A stretch of 64,000 nucleotides of DNA from Dendrolimus kikuchii (lineage: Eukaryota; Arthropoda; Insecta; Lepidoptera; Lasiocampidae). Shown one piece after another: positions 1 through 9,677 of this stretch (position 1 is its first letter; each line of letters opens with the position of its first letter). The notes under the pieces are model-generated. The model was not told the DNA's origin. It made no database searches and worked only from the letters and a program-made list of their open reading frames with translations. The stretch lies in the NCBI GenBank assembly GCA_019925095.2, contig CM034392.1, positions 2,363,501 through 2,427,500 on the forward strand, read 5' to 3'. The position numbers were made by a program, and so were the translations under genes.

Positions 1-221
1 TAATGGTTGCTGAAGAAACGAATCGTATGTTTTCAGTTTTTTTTTCTTATTACAATCATTTGTTGCCTCGTTTTTATTTCCTTAACGGCTTCGTATGATT
101 TATACATTTAGCCAGTTTTTTTGCGTATTTATTTAATTTATTTTCGAAACATGCAATAATTAATATTCTTAGATATAAAATACGAAATTAATGCATACAT
201 AAATCAAGTTTCCACTATATA
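1..221. other. AT-rich sequence, no gene seen
   Basis: AT-rich sequence before the first Helitron. I see no coding region, RNA gene or recognisable repeat. Confidence 0.5.
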
Positions 222-431
222 TCTTGATATATAAAATGAATGTTTGTCTGTATGTCCTTTATAGAATCGTAAACTATACATTTGATCATGTGATAATCTT
301 TAGCAAAGTGGTTGTGCATGAGCCAAAGAAGGTTTCTGAGTTGATTCACAATTAGACCCGGTAGGTGGCGCTGCTGTCGGCATATAGATTGAAGCTTTTC
401 TGGGCAGGACAACGTCTGCCGGGACAGCTAG
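222..431 (+). mobile_element. Non-autonomous Helitron, 210 bp
   Basis: The element starts with TC after an A and ends with CTAG before a T, the A^T target expected of Helitrons. Near the end it carries the motif GGACAACGTCTGCCGGG, shared by most Helitrons in this window. It has no coding capacity and would depend on a Rep/helicase supplied elsewhere. The internal segment AGACCCGGTAGGTGGCGCTG also recurs in other copies. Family placement is by termini only. Confidence 0.7.
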
Positions 432-475
432 TAATTTATACAATAAACGATTTGGTTTGAACAAGTACATGAAAA

Positions 476-893
476 TCTAATATATAAAATTGTCGTGTCA
501 CAGTTTTCGTTGCCATACTCCTCCGAAACGGCTTGACCGATTTTGATGAAATTTTTTGTGCTTATCCGGTATCTATGAGAATCGGCCAACATCTATTTTT
601 CATCCCCCTAAATGTTAGGGGTAGTCCACCTCTATTTTTATTTTTTATTTTTTAGACAACATTTTTAATTTCTATTTTTTTATGATACAACATACAAAAA
701 TACATACAACCCTAAATTTTCACCCTTCTACGATCAACCCCTATTTTTTATTAGTTAATTATAAACTTTAATTTTTTGGCAAGATTTTTAATCTTATTTT
801 GTCATGACAGAATTAGAACCGGTAAGTGGCTCTGGGATCGGGTTCTAGAATTTTATTTTTAAAAGGCAGGACAACGTCTGCCGGGGCCGCTAG
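476..893 (+). mobile_element. Non-autonomous Helitron, 418 bp
   Basis: It begins TCTAATATATAAAATTG after an A and ends GGGGCCGCTAG before a T. The interior closely matches the copy at 40698-41268, with the same head, the same AACATACAAAAATACATACA stretch and the same tail. Compared with that copy it lacks one internal block that includes an AGAACCGGTAGGTGGC unit. No open reading frame is supported. Confidence 0.8.
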
Positions 894-980
894 TAAGTTA
901 TAAAATTGTAAGGAAGTTACATATGATGTTAATATTAAAAAGATAAATATTCAAAAACGCCACGAAAATAAAGTCACATA

Positions 981-1301
981 ATTTTTTATTTTATTTTTTA
1001 TTTTATTGCAGGGGATCAGCAGACAGGCAGACCGGCCCACTTGATGAAAAGCGGTTACTATCGTCTATAGACATTTGCAAAACCAAAGGTGCTACAAATG
1101 CGCTGCTGCTCTCTTATGGGAGACTGGAACCTGGTCACACAACACAACTCAAGGTTGTTATGGCCACATACTTTAGACCAGGGGTGGTAGCCATCCAGTC
1201 GGGCAAATGCCCTACCAACTGGCTGAGCGTTGTTTTGTCGCCTCTTACGAAAGGCCGCCCGGCCAAAGGAAATTGTATTCTTTCTCCGTTCCTGCACAGA
1301 T
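981..1301 (-). mobile_element. SINE-like retroposon, near full length
   Basis: This is one of more than twenty copies of a roughly 300-bp retroposon. In sense orientation the family starts near ATCCGTGCAGGAACGGAG and ends GCAATAAA plus poly(A). Here the T-rich end lies on the left, so the copy is on the minus strand. The 3' part (GTTGCAAATGTCCATAGGCG onwards) matches the end of the LINE at 61865-62352. No clear tRNA or 5S head is visible. The short open reading frames across it are chance. Confidence 0.75.
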
Positions 1302-1362
1302 AAGATAGTCAAAATCATATTGTCAAAATATTAAAAAAATACAATAATCATTAATTAATAAA

Positions 1363-1890
1363 CCCGCAGGGGGGCTTTGTGGCGAAGCCTTATGTGAGTA
1401 GTGACACCTGGGACCCACCTCCGTGCTTGCCTTAGCCAGCTGGCACGGAGTGGAGATCACTAATTAGAAGTAATTTCGACATCCTTTAGCCACTCATACC
1501 CGGGTTGCCCCTGTCTTCTATGGCATTTTGTGGAGCCCATGCAGCGTGGAGAGTCACCGTTTGCCCATTTTTCTATGTTCCTCGAAAATTGCGACGGGCA
1601 GACTCCATAGTCCCCGTATTCCCAGATCCCTAGTACCACTAGCAGTTCACCCCAATAGCCCGGTACTTTCTGTTCTCATTTCCCGCATCCTACACGAGCC
1701 GGAGCTTGTCCTTGGGTGCATTATGATATGGTGTAGACAGGGATAATCGCCGGTCAGTGTTACGCCACATTTACATTAAATTTGTCAAGGGGCCCTACGT
1801 GTTGGCCTTCTCATGGCCCCACGCAAGCATGGGCAAGCCCTCCGAAAGTCAGGACTATTTTTATGGCCCATGGTCTTCAAAGAACGGCAG
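1363..1890 (+). repeat. TAA-associated repeat, copy 1
   Basis: It starts CCCGCAGGGGGGCTTTGTGG and ends near a GGTCTTCAAAG motif. The same sequence occurs at 8770-9395, 21124-21642 and 44554-45160. The other copies sit inside (TAA)n or (ATT)n runs; this one is preceded by ATTAATTAATAA. It is unclassified: it could be the 5' region or a non-autonomous derivative of a TAA-targeting element such as R4/Dong. Reading frames through it are not conserved enough to call a protein. Confidence 0.6.
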
Positions 1891-1894
1891 CTCA

Positions 1895-1993
1895 TTGCTA
1901 ACACCTTTGGTGTTACAAGTGTTCATAGGCGATGGTTACCACTTTCCGTCAGGTGGGCCGTCTGCCTCTCTGATGAACTCATGCAATAAAAAA
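1895..1993 (+). mobile_element. Shared LINE/SINE 3' tail fragment
   Basis: The roughly 100-bp tail (ACACCTTTGGTGTTAC to CATGCAATAAAAAAA) is present without the SINE body. It abuts the TAA-associated repeat directly. It may be a 5'-truncated SINE or a 5'-truncated LINE; the two cannot be told apart over this length. Confidence 0.6.
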
Positions 1994-2479
1994 AGGAAAT
2001 ACCGAAGTAAAAGATTTCTTTTTATTGTCTGAGTTTTAGTTTACAAATTAAGTGATACTTGATTAGAAAACTTAATCTTAAAGTTACTCTTGTTCAACTT
2101 GAACAAACTTATTGGCGTCGGATGCTGTTTATCAAACCTGTCTGGTTGGTGCCGCTGCAATAATAATTGGTTCCGGTGTTGACATAATTGCAATGTTGCC
2201 AGTGCAATGATAAATCTAATGTTGCCAAGATGCAGGCAAATTTAAAAATGTGATGGTACATATTTCACTGGCATTGTACATTTCTTATATGTACTTTCCA
2301 TCGTTTAATATGGTCTGGGTGTCTGGAATTGAGGACCATCCATGAATTATGTTACATGCTGGGGGGGGGGGGGGGAGATGAAGTGTGACATTGTGTGACA
2401 AGGGGTGGGAGGGGTCCCAAATTTTGTGACGTCATATTCCCGAATCTAATATATTTAGGCTTTAAAACACGAAATTTGA
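1994..2479. other. No gene seen; contains a G run
   Basis: Mostly unique-looking sequence with a G homopolymer at about 2362-2375. A short stretch near 2310-2330 (ATGGTCTGGGTGTCTGG) resembles the body of the tRNA-derived SINE but is too short to call. Confidence 0.4.
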
Positions 2480-2575
2480 CAAATAAATAAATACTTCTTG
2501 GCAAAACAACAGGCGGCCTTATTGCTAAAAGCGATCTCTTCCAGGCAACCCAGCTTAAAATAAAATTTTGATTAA
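2480..2575 (-). repeat. LINE 3'-UTR fragment (AAGGCCGCC family)
   Basis: On the minus strand this reads GGTTGCCTGGAAGAGATCGC followed by AATAAGGCCGCCTGTTG. That is the 3'-UTR motif of the LINE relic at 61080-61485 and of the fragment at 58603-58748. It lies just upstream of the Jockey element and bounds that element's 5' end. Confidence 0.55.
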
Positions 2576-2799
2576 TCTGGCGATGTAGGCGAAACCGAGA
2601 AAAGATGGGTTTGTACAATTTAAATATACATACATTTCGTCGCGCGCGCACGTCTCCCGTTCCGCCTCGGCAGTCCGTTATTCGTGTTCGTTGTGTTCGT
2701 TCGTTCACCCGGTCGATCTGTGTTTTTTCTGTGACAGTGCAGTGAAAAGTGCATCATCAGGTGGTTTTTCCACCAAATCGTTCGTCCCCCTCAGGGACA

Positions 2800-4623
2800 A
2801 TGGACGGCGTGGAGGCCTCTCCGTCGCTGTTAGAGGGTTTGCTGTCGTTTTTACGACAGCAATTCCCTCAAGCACTCGACCAATTTTTGAGGACTCCGGA
2901 GTCCCAATCAATGGCGTCCGTTGTTATCTCGGAACTTAATTCCGAGAAACCTGTGTCCCGCGAGTCACACGTGCAAAGGGCCCCCGCGCAGGCCCCCCTC
3001 CCCGCGCCCGCATCTGCCGCGACCATCGCACCCCCCGCGACCCCCGCAGCCGCACATGCCGCAGACCACCTGCGCTCTACCGCAGCGCCCGCGCCCCCCG
3101 CGTCCGTACCCGCCGTGTTACCGGTGCGCCCGCCGCCCGCACCCCCGCTCAACGACGCCCACCGTGTGGCACCAAAGTCGCGCGCCTCGTTTTCTCGCGG
3201 TCCCACACCGGGAAAACCGCGTTCGAGCTCCGCGAGTTCGACGACATCGCGTTCGCGTTCGCCCATCCATCGCGTAATCGATTCTCGTCGAGAAATCGAC
3301 TTAACCACTGAAGGTTCGCAATACCTCAGGGTTGCCCCTCTTACACCAGCCGATGAAATTACCCCCATGGATGTCGCGCCTCCCGCGAATATCCCCTTAG
3401 ACCGCGAAGACGATGACGGTTTCATAACCGTCAATCGTAGTAAAAAACGTAAGACCCAGAGGGAGGTCCCCCCCAACCCCGCCCCCACTGCGGGCACAAA
3501 ACCGACAATGGCACCTTCCAGCCGCCCTGGGCCACCTTCACAGCGCCCGCCGCCACCCCTGATCATCCGCGAGAAAGCTCATTGGCTTCAACTCGCTAAG
3601 GAACTGCCAGGTAAGGCAATCTCCATAAAAGAGGCCCGTGATACCCAACACGGCATCAAAGTTATGGTCACATCTTCAAGTGACCACCGCGCCCTAACTA
3701 CTCTATTATGTGACCGTAAAATCGGTTACTACACTTACGCCCTGCCAGAAGAAAAACGCCTTCGGGCTGTAATTCGCGGACTTCCTCAGGAAATTGAAAG
3801 TTCCTACATTCTAGAGGACCTTAAGTCCCAAGCCCTACCAGTGCACGAAGTGCACCGTATGCACAGAGGCGACGCCACAAAGTCGCCTCTAAACCTAGTA
3901 TTGGTTGTCCTCGACCTCTCCCCAGAGGGGAAAAAGATCTTCGAACTTGAGAAGGTCTGTGGCCTCTCTGGCCTTCGTGTGGAACGTCCACACGAAAAAC
4001 ATACACTACGGCAGTGTCATCGCTGCCAACTTTATGGGCACTCTGCCCTTCATTGTCAATCCCGTCCCAGGTGCGTCAAGTGCCTGGGCGACCACGGGAC
4101 CTCGGAGTGCACTCGCACCCGGGACTCCCCGGAGCCACCCAGCTGCATCCTCTGCGGCCAAGCGGGTCACCCTGCTAACTACAGAGGCTGCCCTGCCGCC
4201 CCCCGACCCAAACGTAAGGTCGGAAAGGGCAATGCCCAAAAAGGCACTAGAAAAGTGCCGAACAAACCCGCATTCGTGGCGGCCCCCCCTCCAGTGGTAA
4301 ACCACTGGACGGGTCTTCCCACGACGGAAGCGTTTCCTCCGCTGAGGACGCGTGCCCCAGTTATGGCCGGCCTACCCTCGGCCACCCTCTCCCCCGCCCC
4401 CATTTCTAAGGCACCTTCTGGGCCATCGGCCCACCACTCTATAGCGGAGGACTTAGCTTTGGCGACTAAATTCGCCAAGAACTTGCCCTTCGACCTGGAA
4501 GAGGTCCAACTCTTGGCTCGGAAACTGAGACAAGTTTCAGAGTCAACTCAACCCTCCCTCCGGGATCAACTCGTGATCGAAATGGATCACGCGTACCTCC
4601 TCCAAATACTTAGATCGTTGTAA
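2800..4623 (+). CDS. Jockey ORF1: gag-like nucleic-acid-binding protein
   Basis: This is predicted to encode the RNA-binding ORF1 protein that coats the element's transcript. I chose the ATG at 2800 (context ACAATGG); an in-frame ATG lies 17 codons upstream at 2749. From 2800 the product is 607 residues. The N-terminal third is rich in Pro and Ala, followed by Ser/Arg-rich stretches and a basic patch (SKKRKTQR). The middle resembles the region that precedes the zinc knuckles in Jockey ORF1. Three knuckles start at about residue 406: CX2CX4HX4C, CX2CX3HX4C and CX2CX4HX6C, followed by a basic tail. The reading frame is intact and ends 38 bp before ORF2. Confident as ORF1, less so on the exact start. 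Confidence 0.85.
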   Translation: MDGVEASPSLLEGLLSFLRQQFPQALDQFLRTPESQSMASVVISELNSEKPVSRESHVQRAPAQAPLPAPASAATIAPPATPAAAHAADHLRSTAAPAPPASVPAVLPVRPPPAPPLNDAHRVAPKSRASFSRGPTPGKPRSSSASSTTSRSRSPIHRVIDSRREIDLTTEGSQYLRVAPLTPADEITPMDVAPPANIPLDREDDDGFITVNRSKKRKTQREVPPNPAPTAGTKPTMAPSSRPGPPSQRPPPPLIIREKAHWLQLAKELPGKAISIKEARDTQHGIKVMVTSSSDHRALTTLLCDRKIGYYTYALPEEKRLRAVIRGLPQEIESSYILEDLKSQALPVHEVHRMHRGDATKSPLNLVLVVLDLSPEGKKIFELEKVCGLSGLRVERPHEKHTLRQCHRCQLYGHSALHCQSRPRCVKCLGDHGTSECTRTRDSPEPPSCILCGQAGHPANYRGCPAAPRPKRKVGKGNAQKGTRKVPNKPAFVAAPPPVVNHWTGLPTTEAFPPLRTRAPVMAGLPSATLSPAPISKAPSGPSAHHSIAEDLALATKFAKNLPFDLEEVQLLARKLRQVSESTQPSLRDQLVIEMDHAYLLQILRSL

Positions 4624-4661
4624 CTAAACAACCTAGTACAAATTCTTGTTACCGGTAACAA

Positions 4662-7418
4662 ATGGCGCATGTAGGTAGAAATAAACCACGCTCATTGACT
4701 CTGGCGACTTATAACGCCAACGGCCTTCGAAACCAGCGCGACTTGGTCCATGACTTCCTGGTTACCAATCAAGTAGATATACTACTAGTACAGGAGACCT
4801 TCCTGAAACCGAGTAATAGAGATCCAAAGATCTCTAACTATCGGGTCACTAGACATGACAGGGTAGGCCGTGGTGGCGGCACCCTGATCTATTTCAGGAG
4901 ATCCCTACACTGCATGCCTGTAGTCACCCCTCCACTAGAAGGTATGGAGGTATCCGCCTGCAGACTAGCAATGACTGGCCACCAACCTCTAGTCATAGTC
5001 TCAGCATACCTCGCATGCCAAAAAACCCTTATTAAAAAAGACCTAGAAGCCCTATTCAACCTAGGCCCGGCTGTTATAATAGCCGGAGATCTGAATTGCA
5101 AACACGAGCAGTGGAATTGCAATACCACTAACACCAATGGCAGAGCCCTAATAAATATATCAGACAATCTTTTGTTTGATATACTAACGCCCATGACCCC
5201 CACAAGATATCCCCCCAACCGCGACTGGGGGACCCCAAACACTCTCGACCTAGCATTACTGAGGGGCGTAACTCTTCAGTTCCATTCGATCGAAACGATG
5301 GACGATATAGACTCGGACCATCGTCCGGTTATCCTTAGATTAGGACCACAGACAGACCAGACATCTGAAACTAGGACCTCTGTGGACTGGTTGAGACTTG
5401 GGGACCTCCTCAAGGCAACCAGCTCACAAGACCTGGACCGCATCCCAGATCACATCGGGTCCCGCCAAGACACGGAGAGGGCGATCGAAGCCCTCACCAG
5501 CCACCTTCAATCCGCAGTGCGGAACTCGTCCAGGCAGGTGCCAGTGGAGGATGACCGCCACTTATGCCTGCCGGACGAGGTGAGGGTACTGCTGAGGGAA
5601 AAGAGAGCCGCCTCCAGAGCTCATGACAGATATCCCACCGAGGATAACAGAATCCGACTCCGCGAACTAGAGCGCGAGGTCAAACTACGTATCCGGGAAG
5701 TCAGGGAACAACGTTGGGACAGAACGCTGAGGGATATCGAACCAACTCACCAGGCGTACTGGAAGCTGGCTAGAGCTCTCAAATCAGACACCCTTACTGT
5801 CATACCCGCGCTAGAAAGAGCCGACAACACCGAGGCGTTCGATGACGAGGAGAAAGCCGAGTGCCTTGCTCAGAGTCTAGAGCTTCAATGCTCCCCCACT
5901 ACGCAAAACGTCGACCAGTCACACCTGACGGAGGTGGACTCCGAGGTCGAACGTAGATCCTCCTTACCAGCGGAAACCACACTCGACCCGGTCACAGTCG
6001 AAGAAGTGCAAGATCTGATCAAGTCTCTCAAACCGCGAAAGGCCCCAGGGACCGATGGCATCAACAATCGCGTTTTAAAACTCCTACCCGCCCATCTAAT
6101 TATAATTCTAGTGAGCATCTTCAATGCCGCCATAACAAACTGCTCCTTTCCCGCGATCTGGAAGGAAGCAGATGTCATCGGTATTCACAAGCCGGGAAAA
6201 CCGGCTAATAAACCGTCCAGCTACCGTCCAATCAGCCTACTGAGCGCACTCAGCAAGCTTTACGAGAGGGTCATCCTCTCTCGACTTAGAGATTTTGCCT
6301 TCAGCAAACATCTAATACCCGATGAGCAATTTGGCTTCCGTGCCCGACACTCATGCGTCCAACAGGTGCACCGCATCACGGAGCACATATTATCTCACTT
6401 TGCCCATCGCCCCCGCCCTATAGGAACAGCCGCACTGTTTCTAGACGTAGCAAAAGCCTTCGACAAGGTCTGGCACAACGGCTTGATTTACAAGCTGTAC
6501 CAGTTCGGTATGCCAGACAGACTCGTGCTCATCTTGCGAGACTTCCTCCTAGGTCGTAGCTTCCGTTTTCGAGTGGAGGGAACGCGCTCGTCCCCTCACC
6601 CACTCACAGCCGGTGTACCACAGGGCTCGGCCCTGTCGCCACTACTCTTCACGCTGTACACCAGCGACATCCCAAAAACTCCAGATGTGGAGTTGGCCCT
6701 CTTTGCGGATGACACCGCACTCTATACATCAGATCAAAACCGACAAATGGCTTGCGTCCGGCTGCAGGCAGCTGTCACAGAACTAGGCGAATGGTTTCGC
6801 AAATGGAGGATAGAGGTAAACCCGGAGAAAAGCGCAGCAATGTTCTTTTCCCCGGGCACGCTTCGCTCCCCCAAACGCGCTTGCCTTCGCCTAAAAACCA
6901 TTTCGCTCTACGAACAACAAATTCCCTGGGAAAAGTACACCAAATACCTGGGTGTCACCCTAGATCGGAACTTGCGCTTCAACGAGCATATCACTATAAT
7001 CCGAAATAGAGCGCGATTTGTGATGGGTCGTTTAGCACCCATGATAGACAAACGAAGCAAAATGTCCCTCAGACACAAGCTTACTTTGTATAAAACATGC
7101 ATCCGCCCGATCATGACATACGCGAGTGTGGTATTCGGCCATGCCAAGCCTGCCCTTTTAGATAAATTGCAAATCGTGCAAAACAAATTCATGCGCAGAG
7201 CCGTCGGTGCTCCCCTCTATATGCGTAACGTCGACCTCCACCGCGATCTGGAGCTTCCCTCCATCAAAAACTACATTACGTCGCTCTCGCGTAAGTATTT
7301 CGATCTCGCGCCGCACCATCGAAATCCACTCGTCGTGTCCCGCCGCAAACCACCGATCCCGGCCCGCCGGAATCCTTCCCCTCGGGCTTTATATTACCCG
7401 TCGCCCGTTCTCAATTAG
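4662..7418 (+). CDS. Jockey ORF2: AP endonuclease and reverse transcriptase
   Basis: A 918-residue protein, close to the usual Jockey ORF2 length. The N-terminal apurinic-type endonuclease (about residues 12-228) shows ATYNANGL, VQETFL, AGDLNCKH near residue 141 and DSDHRPVI near 217. The reverse transcriptase (about 455-725) shows [16 protein letters not shown], the FLDVAKAFDKVWH block, GVPQGSALSPLLF and the catalytic FADD at residues 681-684. The thumb region follows (TYASVVFGHA). These domains nick the target and prime cDNA synthesis from the element RNA. No stop or frameshift is visible, and the catalytic residues I can check are present. Activity is inferred, not shown. Confidence 0.93.
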   Translation: MAHVGRNKPRSLTLATYNANGLRNQRDLVHDFLVTNQVDILLVQETFLKPSNRDPKISNYRVTRHDRVGRGGGTLIYFRRSLHCMPVVTPPLEGMEVSACRLAMTGHQPLVIVSAYLACQKTLIKKDLEALFNLGPAVIIAGDLNCKHEQWNCNTTNTNGRALINISDNLLFDILTPMTPTRYPPNRDWGTPNTLDLALLRGVTLQFHSIETMDDIDSDHRPVILRLGPQTDQTSETRTSVDWLRLGDLLKATSSQDLDRIPDHIGSRQDTERAIEALTSHLQSAVRNSSRQVPVEDDRHLCLPDEVRVLLREKRAASRAHDRYPTEDNRIRLRELEREVKLRIREVREQRWDRTLRDIEPTHQAYWKLARALKSDTLTVIPALERADNTEAFDDEEKAECLAQSLELQCSPTTQNVDQSHLTEVDSEVERRSSLPAETTLDPVTVEEVQDLIKSLKPRKAPGTDGINNRVLKLLPAHLIIILVSIFNAAITNCSFPAIWKEADVIGIHKPGKPANKPSSYRPISLLSALSKLYERVILSRLRDFAFSKHLIPDEQFGFRARHSCVQQVHRITEHILSHFAHRPRPIGTAALFLDVAKAFDKVWHNGLIYKLYQFGMPDRLVLILRDFLLGRSFRFRVEGTRSSPHPLTAGVPQGSALSPLLFTLYTSDIPKTPDVELALFADDTALYTSDQNRQMACVRLQAAVTELGEWFRKWRIEVNPEKSAAMFFSPGTLRSPKRACLRLKTISLYEQQIPWEKYTKYLGVTLDRNLRFNEHITIIRNRARFVMGRLAPMIDKRSKMSLRHKLTLYKTCIRPIMTYASVVFGHAKPALLDKLQIVQNKFMRRAVGAPLYMRNVDLHRDLELPSIKNYITSLSRKYFDLAPHHRNPLVVSRRKPPIPARRNPSPRALYYPSPVLN

Positions 7419-7636
7419 TGCTTTGTGTCGCCCTATGGTGGCCACCATTAAATTCATCCCCCTCTCATGGCAACAGTCCAGCCGAGGTAAAACTCCTTAG
7501 GGAGCTCCCTCGAGCAAGTTGCCCCCCCGGGCTCGAGCGCCTTCGCTTCGCGAAGGCACTCGCCCCAAAAACCCCGGTAAAGTTGTAAGGTCTTCGGACC
7601 AACAACATAAAGTCAAGTCCAATAAAAAAAAAAAAA

Positions 7637-7742
7637 GCGCATTTGTAGCACCTTTGGTGTTGCAAATGTCCATAGGCGATGGTTACCGCTTTCTATCCAG
7701 TGGGCCGTCTGCCTGTCTGCTGAACTCCTGCAATAAAAAATA
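7637..7742 (+). mobile_element. Shared LINE/SINE 3' tail fragment
   Basis: The tail runs from GCGCATTTGTAGCACC to GCAATAAAAAA and begins exactly where the Jockey A tail ends. Either the Jockey element landed in a SINE copy whose 5' half is lost, or this is a separate truncated insertion. Confidence 0.6.
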
Positions 7743-8244
7743 AAAATAGAATACGAGTATATACGAAATTATCTAAATAAATATATTTATTAACAATCAC
7801 TAGGATTTGCGAGCCGGCATCAGGTCTAACAGAGAATCAGGGTTTGCTCTGACTAAGTGGCCATTCATATGTTAATACTAATACTATCCCAGATGGAGCA
7901 GGAACCTGGATCAAACTGCAAGAAGCGTTAACAAATGATTAACTTTTAAAATTGATGATACACTGAAAAATGTAAAAAGTTTGAGAGTTTCTCAAACTTT
8001 TTCTCCAATCTATTACTTTATCTACTTTAGAAAACTGGACTTTCTAACTATAAGAATATTTAAACAGTTTTCTGGCGTGAATTTTATTCGTAAACAAATA
8101 ACTAAGTGGAGTTTTCTAAAGTTTGTAAGGGTTGTTGGGAAAATGCAGGATTTTCTTGAAAACTGTTTGATTTTATCAAGACTGTGTGTTTAGTGTTTAT
8201 CTATGACTTCACTTGCATCGAATAAGTGATTGATATGTAATTTA
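7743..8244. other. No gene seen
   Basis: AT-rich sequence. A 70-codon open frame at 7981-8193 has no recognisable domain, and I do not consider it a gene. Confidence 0.4.
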
Positions 8245-8460
8245 ATTAGAACTACGTTTAAATGGTTTTTAGCGTGGTATATCTTTTATTCCGACGTTTC
8301 GGCTACTTTTCAGTAGCCATGATCACGGAAGACTAAGATGTCCAGAGTCGATGGGTAACGATAGTTTTTGTTTAGCCACCTACACCCAATTTGTCCATTT
8401 TAATTATTCGATAATAATTTTGGTTTGTGGTTATTATTTGTGATTTTTTTTTAAATTAAT
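8245..8460 (-). mobile_element. Penelope-like terminal repeat fragment
   Basis: It matches the terminal repeat of the PLE copies at 14926 and 55384: ACTACGTTTAAATGG, CCGACGTTTCGG, GATCACGGAAGAC and the later TGGTTATTATTTG block. Only one terminal repeat is present. It is more diverged than the other copies, which makes it useful for covariation (see the ribozyme-like feature at 8289). Confidence 0.6.
8289..8330 (-). ncRNA. Hammerhead-like ribozyme motif, variant copy
   Basis: Read on the minus strand: TTCC, then GTGATCA, one extra T, stem II GGCTAC/GTAGCC, then GAAAC, GTC and GGAA. TTCC and GGAA pair as stem I, and the cleavage site would follow GTC. Compared with the other copies, stem II has changed from GGCCAC/GTGGCC to GGCTAC/GTAGCC, a compensated C-G to T-A change. 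The core differs from CUGANGA by a matched C3:G8 to G3:C8 swap. The fold is inferred; activity is unknown. Confidence 0.5.
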
Positions 8461-8564
8461 ACATAGGGTATCTGAATTGTCATTGTTGAAACTTTCCTTG
8501 AAAAAAATCCATAGAGTTTATTAGTATTCGGAAAATATTTAAACACATAAATTGTAATATATGC
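8461..8564. other. No feature seen
   Basis: Short AT-rich spacer between the PLE fragment and the SINE. Confidence 0.4.
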
Positions 8565-8768
8565 CTACTTCACTGCAACGCAGAGGCTACGGGTTCGATT
8601 CCTGGTATAGTAAATGTCGGAAAACGTCTTTTCTCCGTTATTTACTATGGTCTGGGTGTCTGGGATCGGCCCCAGAGTAGTCCATTATGTATTACCCATA
8701 ACACAAGCGTAACTTGCTTAATTTGGGGACATACAATGTGTGTCTTTGTCTGCCGATTATTATTATTT
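8565..8768 (+). mobile_element. tRNA-derived SINE, 5'-truncated copy
   Basis: It contains the pol III B box GGTTCGATTCC and ends CTGCCGATTATTATTATT. The A-box part is missing, so the copy is truncated or decayed at its 5' end. The tail of ATT repeats joins the (TAA)n-associated repeat that follows on the minus strand. Confidence 0.8.
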
Positions 8769-8769
8769 A

Positions 8770-9395
8770 TACTGTATGTCTTTCAAGACCACGGGCCATA
8801 AAAATGGCCCGGACTTTTGAGGGGCTTGCGTGGGGCCATGAAAAGGCCAACACGTAGAGGCCCCTTGACAAATTTAATGTAAATGTGGCGTGACACTGAC
8901 CGGCGATTATCCCTGTCCACACCATATAGTAATGCACCCAAGGATAAGCCCCGGCCAGTGTAGGACTATTGTGGGAAATGAGGACAAGAAGTACCGGGCT
9001 ATTGTGGTGAACTCCTAATGGTACTAGGGGTCTGGGAATATGGGGACTATGGCGTCTGCCCGTCGCAATGTTCAGGGAACATGGAAAAATGGGCAGACGG
9101 TGACTCGCCAGTCCCTGCATGGGCCCCAAAAAATGCCATAAAAGACAGGGGCAACATGGGTGTGAGTGGCTAAAGGGTGTAGATAGGTGGGTTGCAGATT
9201 CACCGTAGCGACTTCTGACGTGATGCCATTTATCACTTCCGCCCCCAGAGCTTGAGTCTTATCTCTAGCGATCTCCACTCCGTGCCGGCTGGTTAAGGCA
9301 AGCACGGAGGCGGGGGCCTTGCCTTGGCCCCCGGAGTCAGGTACGAAGTGTCGCTACTCACCGAAGGCTTCGCCACAAAGCCCCCTGCGGGATTT
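8770..9395 (-). repeat. TAA-associated repeat, copy 2
   Basis: About 625 bp, running on the minus strand from CCCGCAGGGGGC to GGTCTTGAAAGACATAC. It is flanked by TTATTATTATTATTA on the right and by ATT repeats on the left. It is longer than copies 1 and 3 and nearly collinear with copy 4. Confidence 0.65.
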
Positions 9396-9443
9396 ATTAT
9401 TATTATTATAAATATTTTCTTAAATTTTCGCTACTTGTATACA

Positions 9444-9634
9444 TAATAAAACTACGTTTTAACGGTTTTAAGCGCGGTAATTTTATCTGATTTTGGTTTT
9501 TCCGACGTTTCGGCCACTTTTCAGTGGCCGTGATCACCGAAGACAAAGATGTCAAGTGTCAACGAGTATTGTTAAAGTAAACCAAAATCAAAGAAAATTA
9601 CCGCGCTTAAAACCGTTAAAACGTAGTTTTATTA
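9444..9634. mobile_element. Palindromic PLE-derived mini-element, 191 bp
   Basis: It starts TAATAAAACTACGTTTTAAC and ends with the inverse (CGTAGTTTTATTA). The inverted termini run for about 40 bp, through AGCGCGGTAATTTT. The interior is a PLE terminal-repeat segment with the hammerhead-like motif and GTCAACGAGTATTGTTAAAG. It has no coding sequence, so it is either a deletion derivative or a non-autonomous element mobilised by PLE proteins. Confidence 0.6.
9510..9543 (-). ncRNA. Hammerhead-like ribozyme motif in mini-element
   Basis: Minus strand: GTGATCA, C, stem II GGCCAC/GTGGCC, GAAAC, GTC, GGAA. Stem I is weakened here because the 5' strand reads TTCG instead of TTCC. Core and stem II are otherwise the family form. 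Confidence 0.45.
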
Positions 9635-9677
9635 CACATAAATTGTTTTACGTTCTAGTTACCACTATATCTGTTAA

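Larger units (their letters stand above)
2640..7636 (+). mobile_element. Full-length Jockey-clade non-LTR retrotransposon
   Basis: A 5 kb element with a GC-rich 5' UTR (from about 2640; exact start uncertain), two ORFs, a short 3' UTR, AATAAA at 7621 and an A tail to 7636. Both ORFs are open throughout, so it may be young. Its base composition is much richer in GC than the flanking DNA. Downstream of the A tail lies the shared LINE/SINE tail (7637-7742). I did not find a matching left flank, so no target-site duplication is claimed. Confidence 0.88.

Noticed and set aside
2868..3566. 232-codon minus-strand frame within Jockey ORF1
   Set aside because: Shadow of the GC-rich, proline-rich ORF1 on the opposite strand.
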